Source of the DNA: Kribbella jejuensis
GTDB taxonomy: Bacteria; Actinomycetota; Actinomycetes; Propionibacteriales; Kribbellaceae
Length of the DNA: 64,000 nucleotides
Assembly (NCBI RefSeq): GCF_006715085.1
Contig: NZ_VFMM01000001.1
Coordinates: 744,001 to 808,000, forward strand
Direction: 5' to 3'
Shown here piece by piece: positions 27,003 through 36,048 of this stretch. The position numbers and the translations under genes were made by a program. Every line of letters starts with the position of its first letter. Position 1 is the first letter of the stretch. Below the pieces are notes generated by a model that searched no databases, was not told the DNA's origin, and saw only the letters and a list, made by a program, of their open reading frames with translations.

Positions 27003-28382
27003 GTGCCTTCGACATCGGATGTGGCGGCGGTGGTGGCGCACGATCAGGCCGTCGGCCGGCTGCGGGAGTCGTACGAACAGATTCCGCCGGGCGTGCCGGT
27101 CCGGCTGGCGAAACGCAGCTCGAACCTCTTCCGCCCGCGGACCGAGCTCGACCGCCCGGGGCTGGACGTCTCCCGGCTGACCGGCGTGATCAGCATCGAC
27201 CAGGACGCGCGGACCGCCGACGTCCAGGGAATGTGTACCTACGAGGACCTGGTCGCGGCGACCCTCCCGTACGGGCTGACGCCGATGGTCGTACCGCAGC
27301 TCAAGACGATCACCCTCGGCGGCGCGGTCACCGGCCTCGGCATCGAGTCGTCGTCGTTCCGCGCCGGCCTGCCGCACGAGTCCGTCCTCGAACTCGACAT
27401 CCTGACCGGCGCCGGCGCGTTGGTCACCGCACGTCCCGTGGGCGAGCACGCGGACCTGTTCCGGATGTTCCCGAACTCCTACGGCACGCTCGGCTACGCG
27501 ACCCGGTTGCGGATCGAGCTCGACCGGATCTCGCCGTACATCGCGCTCCGCCACGTCCGGCTCGAGCTCGACGCGCTCGCCCCGGCGATCGACGAGATCG
27601 TTGCCTCCGGCACGTACGACGGCGAGCCGGTGCACTTCGTCGACGGGGTCGCGTTCAGCCCGTCGGAGGCGTACCTGACGCTCGGCCGGAACAGTGACGC
27701 CGCGGTGAAGACCAGCGACTACACCGGCCAGCAGATCTACTACCGGTCGATCCAGCAGCGCCCGACCGACTTCCTCACGGCGCACGACTACCTGTGGCGG
27801 TGGGACACGGACTGGTTCTGGTGTTCTGCTGCGTTCGGCGCCCAGCGTCCGGTCGTACGGCGATTGTGGCCGCGCCGCTGGCGCCGCAGCGACGTGTTCC
27901 ACAAGATCGTCGGCTTCGAGAACCGGCACCACTTCGCCGCCCGGCTGAACCAGCGGCGCGGACGCCCGGACCGCGAACGCGTCATCCAGGACGTGGAGAT
28001 CCCGGTCGCCCGGCTCGCCGACTTCCTGCGCTGGTTCGACGCGCAGGTCGGGATGCGGCCGGTGTGGCTGTGCCCGCTGCGGCTGCGCGGGTCGGAGTCC
28101 TGGCCGCTGTATCCGCTCAAGCCCGGGGAGACGTACGTGAACGTCGGCTTCTGGGGCACCGTACCGATCGCGCCCGGCGCGACCGACGGCGACGTCAACC
28201 GGCGCATCGAACAGGCGGTCACCGACTTCGGCGGCCACAAGTCCCTGTACTCCGACGCCTACTACGACCGCGACACCTTCGACCGGCTCTACAACGTGCC
28301 GGCTTTGACCGAGGTCAAGAATCGCTACGACCCGAACAACCGACTCACCGGACTCTACGAAAAGGCGGTGACGCGCCGATGA
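27003..28382 (+). CDS. bfaA: FAD-binding oxidoreductase for 10-methyl fatty acids
   Basis: The 459-residue protein has a FAD_binding_4 domain (VVPQLKTITLGGAVTGLGIESSSF is the flavin-binding stretch) and a C-terminal cap. The next gene is a cyclopropane-synthase-like methyltransferase overlapping by ATGA. This pair matches BfaA/BfaB (also called TmsA/TmsB) of mycobacteria and related actinobacteria, which methylate and then reduce oleoyl chains to 10-methylstearate (tuberculostearate). BfaA carries out the reduction step. Identity rests on the pairing plus family signatures. Confidence 0.85.
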   Translation: MPSTSDVAAVVAHDQAVGRLRESYEQIPPGVPVRLAKRSSNLFRPRTELDRPGLDVSRLTGVISIDQDARTADVQGMCTYEDLVAATLPYGLTPMVVPQLKTITLGGAVTGLGIESSSFRAGLPHESVLELDILTGAGALVTARPVGEHADLFRMFPNSYGTLGYATRLRIELDRISPYIALRHVRLELDALAPAIDEIVASGTYDGEPVHFVDGVAFSPSEAYLTLGRNSDAAVKTSDYTGQQIYYRSIQQRPTDFLTAHDYLWRWDTDWFWCSAAFGAQRPVVRRLWPRRWRRSDVFHKIVGFENRHHFAARLNQRRGRPDRERVIQDVEIPVARLADFLRWFDAQVGMRPVWLCPLRLRGSESWPLYPLKPGETYVNVGFWGTVPIAPGATDGDVNRRIEQAVTDFGGHKSLYSDAYYDRDTFDRLYNVPALTEVKNRYDPNNRLTGLYEKAVTRR

Positions 28383-29665
28383 CGACGCTAGCTACCCAGG
28401 TTTCCATCGCTGACGCGCTCACGACCGTGACCCCGGACGGTTTGCCTTTCCGGTTCACGGCGTACGACGGCAGCGCCACAGGCCCGGAAGACTCACCGAT
28501 CCACATGCACCTGGCCTCGGAGCGCGGCCTGTCCTACATCCTGACCGCGCCCGGCGACCTCGGACTGGTGCGCGCGTACGCGATGGGCGACCTGGAGATC
28601 ACCGGCGTGCACCCGGGCAACCCGTACGACCTGATGCGGATGATGCTCAACCAGGTGCACTTCGAGCGGCCGACCGCGGCGGAGGCACTGCGGATCGTCC
28701 GCGGGCTCGGCTGGAGCCACCTCAAGCCACCGCCCCCGCCGCCGCAGGAACACCTGCCGAAGTGGCGTCGTACTTTCGAAGGACTGCGGCACTCCAAGAC
28801 CCGGGACAAAGCGGCGATCCACCACCACTACGATGTCTCGAACACCTTCTACGAGTACATCCTCGGGCCGTCGATGACCTACACCTGCGCCGTGTACCCG
28901 ACGGCGGACTCGACACTCGAGCAGGCGCAGTACGAGAAGTACGACCTGGTCGCCCGCAAGCTCGACCTGAAGCCGGGCATGCGGCTGCTCGACGTCGGCT
29001 GCGGCTGGGGCGGCATGGTCCGGCACGCGGCCCGCGAGTACGGCGTGACCGCGCTGGGCGTCACGTTGTCGGCGGCCCAGGCGGAGTGGGCGACCGAGGC
29101 GATCAAGCGCGAGGGCCTGGAGGACCGGGCCGAGGTACGTTTCCTGGACTACCGCGACGTGGCGGAGCGGGACTTCGACGCCATCAGCTCGATCGGCCTG
29201 ACCGAACACATCGGTGTCCGCAACTACCCGTCGTACTTCGGCTTCCTGCTGGACCGGCTCAAGCCCGGCGGCCGGCTGCTGAACCACTGCATCACCCGCC
29301 CGGACAACCGGTACCGCTCGACGGGTGCCTTCATCGACCGCTACATCTTCCCCGACGGTGAACTGATCGGCTCCGGCCGGATCATCGCCGAGGCGCAGGA
29401 CGCGGGCTTCGAAGTCCGCCACGAGGAGAACCTCCGCGAGCACTACGCACTGACCCTGGCCGCCTGGTCCGACAACCTGGTCGCCCACTGGGACGAGGCG
29501 GTCACCGAGGTCGGCTACCCCACCGCGAAGATCTGGGGCCTCTACCTCGCCGCCTGCCGCGTCGGCTTCGAACGCAACAACACCCAACTCCACCAGGTCC
29601 TCGCCGTGAAACTCGACGAGAACGCCGACGCCCACTTCCCCCTCCGCCCCACCTGGGGAAGCTGA
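28379..29665 (+). CDS. bfaB: Cyclopropane-fatty-acyl-phospholipid synthase-type methyltransferase
   Basis: The 428-residue enzyme has SAM motif I LLDVGCGWGGMVRHAA, the CFA-synthase marks HHYDVSNTFYEYILGPSMTYTCA and LTEHIGVRNY. It would add a methylene group from SAM to the double bond of a phospholipid-bound oleoyl chain. It starts inside the stop codon of the flavoprotein gene, so both are made together. Products expected in the membrane are 10-methyl branched chains. A short Pro-rich linker (LKPPPPPPQ) lies near residue 120. Confidence 0.9.
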   Translation: MTTLATQVSIADALTTVTPDGLPFRFTAYDGSATGPEDSPIHMHLASERGLSYILTAPGDLGLVRAYAMGDLEITGVHPGNPYDLMRMMLNQVHFERPTAAEALRIVRGLGWSHLKPPPPPPQEHLPKWRRTFEGLRHSKTRDKAAIHHHYDVSNTFYEYILGPSMTYTCAVYPTADSTLEQAQYEKYDLVARKLDLKPGMRLLDVGCGWGGMVRHAAREYGVTALGVTLSAAQAEWATEAIKREGLEDRAEVRFLDYRDVAERDFDAISSIGLTEHIGVRNYPSYFGFLLDRLKPGGRLLNHCITRPDNRYRSTGAFIDRYIFPDGELIGSGRIIAEAQDAGFEVRHEENLREHYALTLAAWSDNLVAHWDEAVTEVGYPTAKIWGLYLAACRVGFERNNTQLHQVLAVKLDENADAHFPLRPTWGS

Positions 29666-29683
29666 CCCATCCGAGCTGCCGGT

Positions 29684-29706
29684 CGGCGCGGTCTTCAGCC
29701 GCGCCG
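29684..29706 (+). terminator. Possible terminator after bfaB
   Basis: CGGCGCGG-TCTTCAG-CCGCGCCG forms an 8-bp GC hairpin about 20 bases after bfaB. There is no T-run. Confidence 0.5.
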
Positions 29707-29777
29707 GCCTTCGCGCCCACCGGTCGGCCGCCCATGCGGCGGCTAGCGTAGGGAGAGGGCTAGCGGAGGAGACGGGT

Positions 29778-30875
29778 GTGCGCGGTAGGGCTGCGGTGGT
29801 GGTGGCTGGGTTGGTGTTGGTGAGCGGGTGTTCGGAGGCGACGCCGAGTAGTTCTGGCTCGGCGTCGGCGCCGGCCACTTCCGGTACGACGGCGCAGGTG
29901 CGGACGTTGAAGCTCACGGTGGCCGGGACTGTGGCCACGGGGATCCAGGTCCCGTGGGGGTTGGCGTTCCTGCCGGACAAGAGTGCGCTCGTGGCGGAGC
30001 GGGACTCGGGGAAGGTGGTCCGGGTCGCCGGAGGGCAGGTCAGTGATGTGGGGGTTGTCGACGGGGTCAAGTCCTCGTCGGAGGGTGGGTTGCTGGGGTT
30101 GGCGGTGGATCCGGGGTATCCGGGGCGGCCGTACATCTACGCGTACTACTCGGGTGAGGGTGCCAACCGAATCGCGCGGATCACGTACCGGGATGGAAAG
30201 CTGTCGGATCAGCAGGTGATCCTCGACGGGATTCCGGAGGCGCCGATCCACAACGGTGGGCGGTTGCGGTTCGGGCCGGACGGGTTTCTGTACGCGGGGA
30301 CGGGTGATGGGGCGGATCGGCCCAACTCGCAGGACGACAACTCGCTGGGTGGGAAGATCCTGCGGATCACGACCGATGGCAAGGCCGCGCCGGGGAACCC
30401 GGACGGGCGGGTGTGGATCACGAAGGGCCACCGGAACGTGCAGGGGCTCGCGTTCGACGGGAGCCAGTTGTACGCGTCCGAGTTCGGGCAGAACACCTGG
30501 GACGAGCTCAACGTGATCACCCCGGGGTCGAACTACGGCTGGCCGGCCGCGGAAGGGATGGAGGGCCTGGACGGGATGACCGACCCGATCGCGCAGTGGC
30601 ACACCGCGGACGCGTCGCCGTCAGGGATCGCGTTCGCGAAGGGGTACATTTTCATGGCCGCGCTGCGCGGGCAGCGGCTGTGGGCGATACCTGTTGCCAA
30701 TGGCAAGCGAATTGGCGAGCCGCAGGCGTTTTTCACCAACCGGTACGGGCGTTTGCGGACCGTCGAGGCCGCGCCGGACGGGTCGTTGTGGGTGACGACG
30801 TCGAACACCGACGGGCGCGGGCAGCCGCGCGCCGGCGACGATCGCATCCTGCGGGTGACGATCAGCACGTCCTGA
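29778..30875 (+). CDS. PQQ-type sugar dehydrogenase-like lipoprotein
   Basis: The 365-residue protein starts with a signal peptide ending in the lipobox LVSGC (Cys18), then a Ser/Ala/Thr-rich linker. The rest is a six-bladed propeller of the soluble glucose/sorbosone dehydrogenase (GSDH) family: WGLAFLPDKSALVAER, GGLLGLAVDPGY, HNGGRLRFGPDGFLYAGTGDG with a likely catalytic His, and SNYGWP. Expected location is the outer face of the membrane. The substrate and cofactor use are unproven. GTG at 29778 follows GGAGGAG. Confidence 0.88.
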   Translation: MRGRAAVVVAGLVLVSGCSEATPSSSGSASAPATSGTTAQVRTLKLTVAGTVATGIQVPWGLAFLPDKSALVAERDSGKVVRVAGGQVSDVGVVDGVKSSSEGGLLGLAVDPGYPGRPYIYAYYSGEGANRIARITYRDGKLSDQQVILDGIPEAPIHNGGRLRFGPDGFLYAGTGDGADRPNSQDDNSLGGKILRITTDGKAAPGNPDGRVWITKGHRNVQGLAFDGSQLYASEFGQNTWDELNVITPGSNYGWPAAEGMEGLDGMTDPIAQWHTADASPSGIAFAKGYIFMAALRGQRLWAIPVANGKRIGEPQAFFTNRYGRLRTVEAAPDGSLWVTTSNTDGRGQPRAGDDRILRVTISTS

Positions 30876-30947
30876 CGAGTCAACCGTTTGAGCTCTTCGG
30901 TCGTCTGGTACTTGTTGAAGGAACACGACACCGAGGAGGAGATCTTT

Positions 30948-31481
30948 ATGCCGACCGGCCAGGCGTCTGGCGTCCCCAGCAGTGTGATCGCAGCGGTGAG
31001 CAGGTACGAGGATGCTCAGCGAACCGCTGACTACTTGCGAAGCTACGGGATGGACGCGAGGAGCCTGGAGATCGTCGGCGCCGGTCTCCGTCAGGCGAGC
31101 AGACGCAGCGTGGTACCGGTCGCGCGGATGACCGCGGTCGGCGCGGGCGTCGGTGCGCTGATCGGCGTACTCGCAGCCGTCTTCGTCACGCTGGTCGCCC
31201 AGACGACGCTGACGAGCTTCGCGGTTGTGCTGTGGGGCTTCGTGTACGGCGTACTCGTCGGGGCGCTGTGGAGCCTGTTCCGCGGGCTGGTGCGCAACCG
31301 CCCGGAGCTGGTCACCACGGAGATCGTCCCCACCCACTACGAACTCCGCTGCCCCACCGACGAACTCTCCGTCGCCCAAACCCTCCTCGCCGACGCCACC
31401 GACGTCGAAGACGCCCGAGCCGAACGCACCATCCTCGCCGACGCCCTCCAAGCAGAAGAAAACCAACGACACGCAGCCTGA
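30948..31481 (+). CDS. General stress protein 17M/YflT-like membrane protein
   Basis: The 177-residue protein begins with a YflT-like segment (VSRYEDAQRTADYLRSYGMD) followed by two hydrophobic helices with a glycine-zipper-like GAGVGALIG, then an acidic Ala-rich tail. Related proteins are induced by general stress. ATG at 30948 follows GAGGAG. A 60-base extension upstream is in frame but has no ribosome-binding site. Confidence 0.75.
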   Translation: MPTGQASGVPSSVIAAVSRYEDAQRTADYLRSYGMDARSLEIVGAGLRQASRRSVVPVARMTAVGAGVGALIGVLAAVFVTLVAQTTLTSFAVVLWGFVYGVLVGALWSLFRGLVRNRPELVTTEIVPTHYELRCPTDELSVAQTLLADATDVEDARAERTILADALQAEENQRHAA

Positions 31482-31505
31482 CCCCCCTCGCGCTGGGGAC
31501 AGGAA

Positions 31506-31535
31506 TCAGCGCGCCGGACCGGTCCGGCGCGCTGA
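31506..31535. repeat. Perfect 30-base palindrome
   Basis: A GC-rich exact palindrome without spacer (half-site TCAGCGCGCCGGACC) lies 24 bases after the stress-protein stop. It may act as a terminator stem or protein site. No T-run follows. Confidence 0.8.
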
Positions 31536-31572
31536 GCGGGTTCCCAGGCGCCTCGTCGACGCGTGAGCGGGT

Positions 31573-31598
31573 CGCCGGGCGCGTGGTGGCGCCCGGCG
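31573..31598 (-). terminator. Terminator after gatB
   Basis: CGCCGGGCG and CGCCCGGCG form a 9-bp stem with an 8-base loop, just beyond the gatB stop. Confidence 0.7.
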
Positions 31599-31605
31599 GG
31601 GGGTG

Positions 31606-33102
31606 TTAGATGCCGAGTTTTTGGTTGAGGAGTTGGCGGACCTTGGCGGCGTCGGCTTGGCCTCGCATGTCTTTCATGACGGCGCCGATGAGGGCTCCGG
31701 CGGCGGCAGGTTTGCCGGAGTTGACCTTTTCGACGACGTCGGGGTTGGCGGCGATGGCTCGGTCGATCGCCTCCAGCAGGGCCGAGTCGTCGGACACGAG
31801 TGCCAGGCCGCGCTTCTCGATGATCTCGGCCGGCGTACCTTCACCGGCGAGCAGGCCCTCGAAGACCTGCCGTGCGAGCTTGTCGTTCAGCGTGCCTTCG
31901 TCGACGAGCTTCTGCACCTCGGCGACCTCCGCAGGACCGACCGCCAGCGCGTCCAGCTCCACGCCGGACTCGTTCGCCGACCGGGCCAGTTCGCCCAGCC
32001 ACCACTTCTTGGCAGCCGACGCCGGGACACCCAGCTCGACCGTGGCGACAATCTGCTCGAGCGCGTTGCCGTTGATGACGTCGCGCATCTCGAGATCGGT
32101 GAAGCCCCAGTCCTCCTGCAGTCGCCCACGACGGGCCGACGGCAGCTCGGGCAGCGTCGCGCGCAGCTCGTCCACCCACTCCCGCGACGGCGCCACCGGT
32201 ACGAGGTCAGGCTCCGGGAAGTACCGGTAGTCGTCCGCGTCCGACTTCTCCCGCCCGGACGTGGTGATGCCGGTGTCCTCGTGCCAATGCCGAGTCTCCT
32301 GCAGGATCTTCCCGCCGGACGCCAGCACCGCCGACTGGCGGGTGATCTCGTACGTCACAGCACGCTCGACCGAACGGAACGAGTTCACGTTCTTGGTCTC
32401 GGTACGAGTGCCGAGCACCGTGGACCCGGACGGCTTCAGCGACACGTTGACGTCCGCCCGCAGCGACCCCTGGTCCATCCGTACGTCGGAAACCCCGAGC
32501 GCCAGCAGCAGATCGCGCAGCATCGCGACGTACGCACGCGCCACCGCCGCGGCCTTGTCCCCCGGTACCTCGATCGTCTTGGTGACGATCTCGATCAGCG
32601 GGATGCCGGCCCGGTTGTAATCGACCAGCGAGTGCGTCGCACCGTGGATCCGGCCGGTCGAACCACCGACGTGCGTGGCCTTCCCGGTGTCCTCCTCCAT
32701 GTGCGCGCGCTCGATCTCGATCCGGTACGTCTCGCCGTCGACGACGACCTCGGTCCAGCCGTTGAACGCGATCGGCTCGTCGTACTGCGAGGTCTGGAAG
32801 TTCTTCGGCATGTCCGGGTAGAAGTAGTTCTTCCGGGCGAACCGGCACCACTCGGCGATCTCGCAGTTCAGCGCGAGGCCGATCCGGATCGCGGACTCGA
32901 CCGCCTTCGCGTTCACCACCGGCAGCGCGCCCGGCAGGCCGAGGCAGACCGGGCAGGTCTGGGTGTTCGGCGGGGCGCCGAACTCGGTCGGGCAGCCACA
33001 GAACATCTTCGACTTCGTGTTCAGCTCGACGTGCACCTCGAGACCCATGACCGGGTCGTACTGCGCCAGCGCGTCGTCGATTTCGAGAACTTGAGCGGTC
33101 AT
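31606..33102 (-). CDS. gatB: Asp/Glu-tRNA amidotransferase subunit B
   Basis: GatB activates Glu-tRNAGln and Asp-tRNAAsn with ATP so GatA-derived ammonia can amidate them. The 498-residue protein has [18 protein letters not shown], the Zn-binding Cys pair in CGCPTEFG with CPVCLGLPG, the signature region [11 protein letters not shown] and a C-terminal YqeY-like tail. ATG at 33102 overlaps the gatA stop (ATGA). Confidence 0.96.
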   Translation of the reverse strand: MTAQVLEIDDALAQYDPVMGLEVHVELNTKSKMFCGCPTEFGAPPNTQTCPVCLGLPGALPVVNAKAVESAIRIGLALNCEIAEWCRFARKNYFYPDMPKNFQTSQYDEPIAFNGWTEVVVDGETYRIEIERAHMEEDTGKATHVGGSTGRIHGATHSLVDYNRAGIPLIEIVTKTIEVPGDKAAAVARAYVAMLRDLLLALGVSDVRMDQGSLRADVNVSLKPSGSTVLGTRTETKNVNSFRSVERAVTYEITRQSAVLASGGKILQETRHWHEDTGITTSGREKSDADDYRYFPEPDLVPVAPSREWVDELRATLPELPSARRGRLQEDWGFTDLEMRDVINGNALEQIVATVELGVPASAAKKWWLGELARSANESGVELDALAVGPAEVAEVQKLVDEGTLNDKLARQVFEGLLAGEGTPAEIIEKRGLALVSDDSALLEAIDRAIAANPDVVEKVNSGKPAAAGALIGAVMKDMRGQADAAKVRQLLNQKLGI

Positions 33103-34604
33103 CGGGTCACCTCCAGCTCCGGAGCCTTCGTCATCAGTACGCCGCCCCACTGGTCGGCCAGTGCCGCCTCGAGCGCGCCGCCGACCTGGTACAGCAGGTC
33201 GTCGCGCATCACCGGCGCCATCACGTGGAAGCCGACCGGCAGGCCGTCCTCGTCGGCCAGCCCGCACGGGAACGACGCGGCCGCGTTGCCGGCCAGGTTG
33301 GACGGGATCGTGCAGAGGTCGTTCTTGTACATCGCGATCGGGTCGTCGATCCGGTCGCCGATCGCGAACGCCGTGGTCGGCGTGGCCGGCGACACCAGTA
33401 CGTCGACCTGCTCGTAGGCGTTGGCGAAGTCGCGGGCGATCAGGGTCCGCACCTTCTGCGCCTGACCGTAGTAGGCGTCGTAGTACCCGCTGGACAGCGC
33501 GTGCGTGCCGAGAATGATCCGGCGCTTGACCTCGGCGCCGAAACCGGCCTCGCGGGTCAGCGCGGTCACCTTCTCGGCGCTGTTCTCGCCGTCGTCGCCG
33601 ACGCGCAGGCCGTACCGCATCGCGTCGAACTTGGCCAGGTTGGACGAGGCCTCGCTCGGCAGGATCAGGTAGTACGCCGGGAGGGCGTACTGGAAGTGCG
33701 GGCAGGAGACCTCGACCACCTCGGCGCCGAGCTTGGTGAGCAGCTCGACCGCCTCGTGGAACCGGGCCTCGACACCTGGCTGGTACCCCTCGCCGCCCAG
33801 CTCCTTGACGACACCGATCCGCAGACCGGCGACGTCACCGTTGCGGGCGGCCGCGACCACCGGCGGCACGTCCTGGTTGATCGAGGTCGAGTCCATCGGA
33901 TCCCAGCCGGCGATCGCCTCGTGCAGCAGCGCCGCGTCCAGGGTCGTCCGCGCACACGGGCCCGGTGTGTCGAGCGACGACGCCAGCGCGATGAGTCCGT
34001 ACCGCGAGGTGCCGCCGTACGTCGGCTTGACGCCGACCGTGCCGGTGAACGCACCCGGCTGGCGGATCGAGCCGCCGGTGTCGGTGCCGATCGCGAGCGG
34101 CGCCTCGTACGCCGAGATGGCCGCGGACGAACCGCCGCCGGAACCGCCCGGGATCCGGGTCAGGTCCCACGGGTTGTGGGTCGTGCCGTACGCCGAGTTC
34201 TCGGTGGAGGAGCCCATCGCGAACTCGTCCATGTTGGTCTTGCCGAGGATCACGATCCCGGCCGCCTTGAGCCGCTTCACGACAGTGGAGTCGTACGGGG
34301 GCTTCCAGCCCTCGAGGATCTTCGAACCGGCCGTGGTCGGCACGCCCTCCTGGGTGAGCACGTCCTTCAGCGCCAGCGGCACACCGGCCAGCGGAGCGAG
34401 CTGCTCACCGGCGGCGCGCTTGTCGTCGACAGCCTTCGCCTGCGCCAGCGCACCCTCGGTGTCGACGTGCAGGAACGCGTGCACGGCACCGTCGACGGCG
34501 GCGATCCGGTCCAGGTGGGCCTGGGTGATCTCCACCGAACTGGCCTGCTTGGACGTCATCAACTCCGCGAGCTCCGCCGCGGTCTTCCTGGTGAGATCGC
34601 TCAT
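33099..34604 (-). CDS. gatA: Asp/Glu-tRNA amidotransferase subunit A
   Basis: GatA is the glutaminase of GatCAB, releasing ammonia from glutamine or asparagine. The 501-residue amidase-signature protein has the Lys of [10 protein letters not shown], the Gly/Ser-rich loop [13 protein letters not shown] and the DTGGSIRQP nucleophile region, giving the Ser-cis-Ser-Lys triad. ATG at 34604 is two bases after the gatC stop, and the stop overlaps gatB. Operon order is gatC-gatA-gatB. Confidence 0.96.
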   Translation of the reverse strand: MSDLTRKTAAELAELMTSKQASSVEITQAHLDRIAAVDGAVHAFLHVDTEGALAQAKAVDDKRAAGEQLAPLAGVPLALKDVLTQEGVPTTAGSKILEGWKPPYDSTVVKRLKAAGIVILGKTNMDEFAMGSSTENSAYGTTHNPWDLTRIPGGSGGGSSAAISAYEAPLAIGTDTGGSIRQPGAFTGTVGVKPTYGGTSRYGLIALASSLDTPGPCARTTLDAALLHEAIAGWDPMDSTSINQDVPPVVAAARNGDVAGLRIGVVKELGGEGYQPGVEARFHEAVELLTKLGAEVVEVSCPHFQYALPAYYLILPSEASSNLAKFDAMRYGLRVGDDGENSAEKVTALTREAGFGAEVKRRIILGTHALSSGYYDAYYGQAQKVRTLIARDFANAYEQVDVLVSPATPTTAFAIGDRIDDPIAMYKNDLCTIPSNLAGNAAASFPCGLADEDGLPVGFHVMAPVMRDDLLYQVGGALEAALADQWGGVLMTKAPELEVTR

Positions 34605-34606
34605 GA

Positions 34607-34903
34607 TCAGTCCTCCTCCAGGATCCGCGGCACCCGGAAGCGCTGCTCCTCCGCGGCCGGCGCGCCGGACAGCGCCTGCTCGGGGGTGAGGCACGGGACG
34701 TTCTCGTCCGCGCGCATCACGTTGGTCAGCGGCAGGGCGTGCGAGGTCGGCGGGATGTCGTCCGCCGCCACCTGGCTGACCTGCCCGACCAGGGTGATGA
34801 TCTGGTCGAGCTGCGGCGCAAGGTGGTCGAGCTCCGCGTCGGAGAGCTCGATCCGCGCCAGTCGCGCCAGGTGCGCAACCTCTTCGCGGGTAATCGATGG
34901 CAT
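34607..34903 (-). CDS. gatC: Asp/Glu-tRNA amidotransferase subunit C
   Basis: The 98-residue GatC clamps GatA and GatB together. The N-terminal helix [21 protein letters not shown] and the RVPRILEE end are standard. ATG at 34903 is the start; the longer upstream frame overlaps the divergent ACT gene. It opens the gatCAB operon. Confidence 0.94.
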   Translation of the reverse strand: MPSITREEVAHLARLARIELSDAELDHLAPQLDQIITLVGQVSQVAADDIPPTSHALPLTNVMRADENVPCLTPEQALSGAPAAEEQRFRVPRILEED

Positions 34904-35113
34904 GAACTGATCCAATGGTTCGCAGGACTTCCGCGGCGTTTCCCGCCGCACCCAAGTCATCCTAGTGGGCCGCTGTGACAGGTACGTTTCCTCGTCCCCC
35001 GACCTGTGGACAACGGGATGTTGAGATGGGCGGGCGTGTCTGTCCCTACCGCTCTGTAACATGGGCGGCGACAAGGCGTTACGCGCATGGTGATGGCTGG
35101 GAGATGACGTTCG

Positions 35114-35758
35114 GTGTTCCTGCTGCGCTTGATCATCCCCGACCGGCCCGGTTCGCTGGGCGTCGTGGCGACGGCCCTCGGTGAGGTGAACGCCGACATC
35201 CACGCGATCGAGATCGTCGAGCACCGCCGGGAGAACGGCACCGCGGTCGACGACATCGTGGTCGACCTGCCGCCCGGCGTGCTGCCGGACCGCCTGGTCT
35301 CGGCCTGCAACAGCGTTCCCGACGTCGAGGTCATCTGGTTCTCGCGGTACGGCGCCGGCGGCGGACTGCACATGGATCTGGAAGCCGTCGAGCAGATGAC
35401 GTCCGCGCCGTCCGAGGCGATCGACATCCTGGTCGAGCAGGCACCGGCCGTGCTGCACGCGGACTGGGCTGCGCTCCTGGACGGTACCGGCAGCGAGGTG
35501 AAGGTCGCGCTGGAGACGAGCGCGACGCCGGAGTTCGGCGACGTGGCCGGTCAGTGGCTGCCGCTGGAGAAGGCGACCACGCTGGAGGCCCCGGATCACA
35601 AGGGTCTCGCGGAGTCCGTGCTGGTCGCGGCCCCACTGGAGTCCGACCGCCGGATCCTGGTCATCGGCCGCCGCGGCGGACCGGAGTTCCTCGGCTCCGA
35701 AGTGGCCCGGCTGTCATACCTCGCGTCACTCGCGGTCACAATCCGCGCGACAGCCTGA
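35114..35758 (+). CDS. ACT-domain protein (Rv3013-like)
   Basis: The 214-residue protein has an N-terminal ACT domain ([33 protein letters not shown]), a middle linker, and a C-terminal domain of no clear family. ACT domains bind amino acids. M. tuberculosis has a similar gene between gatC and ligA, divergent from gatC as here. Regulation of an amino-acid process linked to amidotransferase or stress is possible but unproven. The GTG at 35114 is the start. Confidence 0.8.
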   Translation: MFLLRLIIPDRPGSLGVVATALGEVNADIHAIEIVEHRRENGTAVDDIVVDLPPGVLPDRLVSACNSVPDVEVIWFSRYGAGGGLHMDLEAVEQMTSAPSEAIDILVEQAPAVLHADWAALLDGTGSEVKVALETSATPEFGDVAGQWLPLEKATTLEAPDHKGLAESVLVAAPLESDRRILVIGRRGGPEFLGSEVARLSYLASLAVTIRATA

Positions 35759-35769
35759 TCACGCAGAGA

Positions 35770-35799
35770 AACACCCCGCTCAGCTGCGAGCGGGGTGTT
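35770..35799. terminator. Bidirectional terminator
   Basis: AACACCCCGCT-N8-AGCGGGGTGTT is a perfect 11-bp hairpin between the convergent ACT gene and the small membrane-protein gene. Confidence 0.88.
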
Positions 35800-35800
35800 C

Positions 35801-36025
35801 TCAGGTGAACTGGAAGTAGGCGAGAGCCCAGAGGCCGGCGATGACGAGCAGGATGACGACGCCGACCAGGGAAACGATCAGGATCGCCTGGCTGTTGCTG
35901 CCGTTGCGGTCCGGGAGGTCGAACTGCGTCGGACCCCAGGGTCCGCCGCCGTCGACGCGTCGGCTCGCCTCGGGCGGCGGCTGCGCCACCGTCCGCGACT
36001 CGCGCTTCTCCCGGGGGAACTTCAA
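35801..36025 (-). CDS. Small C-terminal-anchored membrane protein
   Basis: A 74-residue product with a basic, Pro-containing N-terminal half and a single hydrophobic helix at its end (ILIVSLVGVVILLVIAGLWAL). It looks tail-anchored. The TTG at 36025 has GGGAGG upstream. It lies 23 bases downstream of the Pro/Gln/Gly-rich membrane protein and probably shares its transcript. Unknown function. Confidence 0.55.
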   Translation of the reverse strand: MKFPREKRESRTVAQPPPEASRRVDGGGPWGPTQFDLPDRNGSNSQAILIVSLVGVVILLVIAGLWALAYFQFT

Positions 36026-36048
36026 CTCCGGCCTCCCGTACCGCTGAC

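Noticed and set aside
31506..31535. Long palindrome as an insertion-sequence end or attachment site
   Set aside because: No transposase, integrase or flanking direct repeat is visible.
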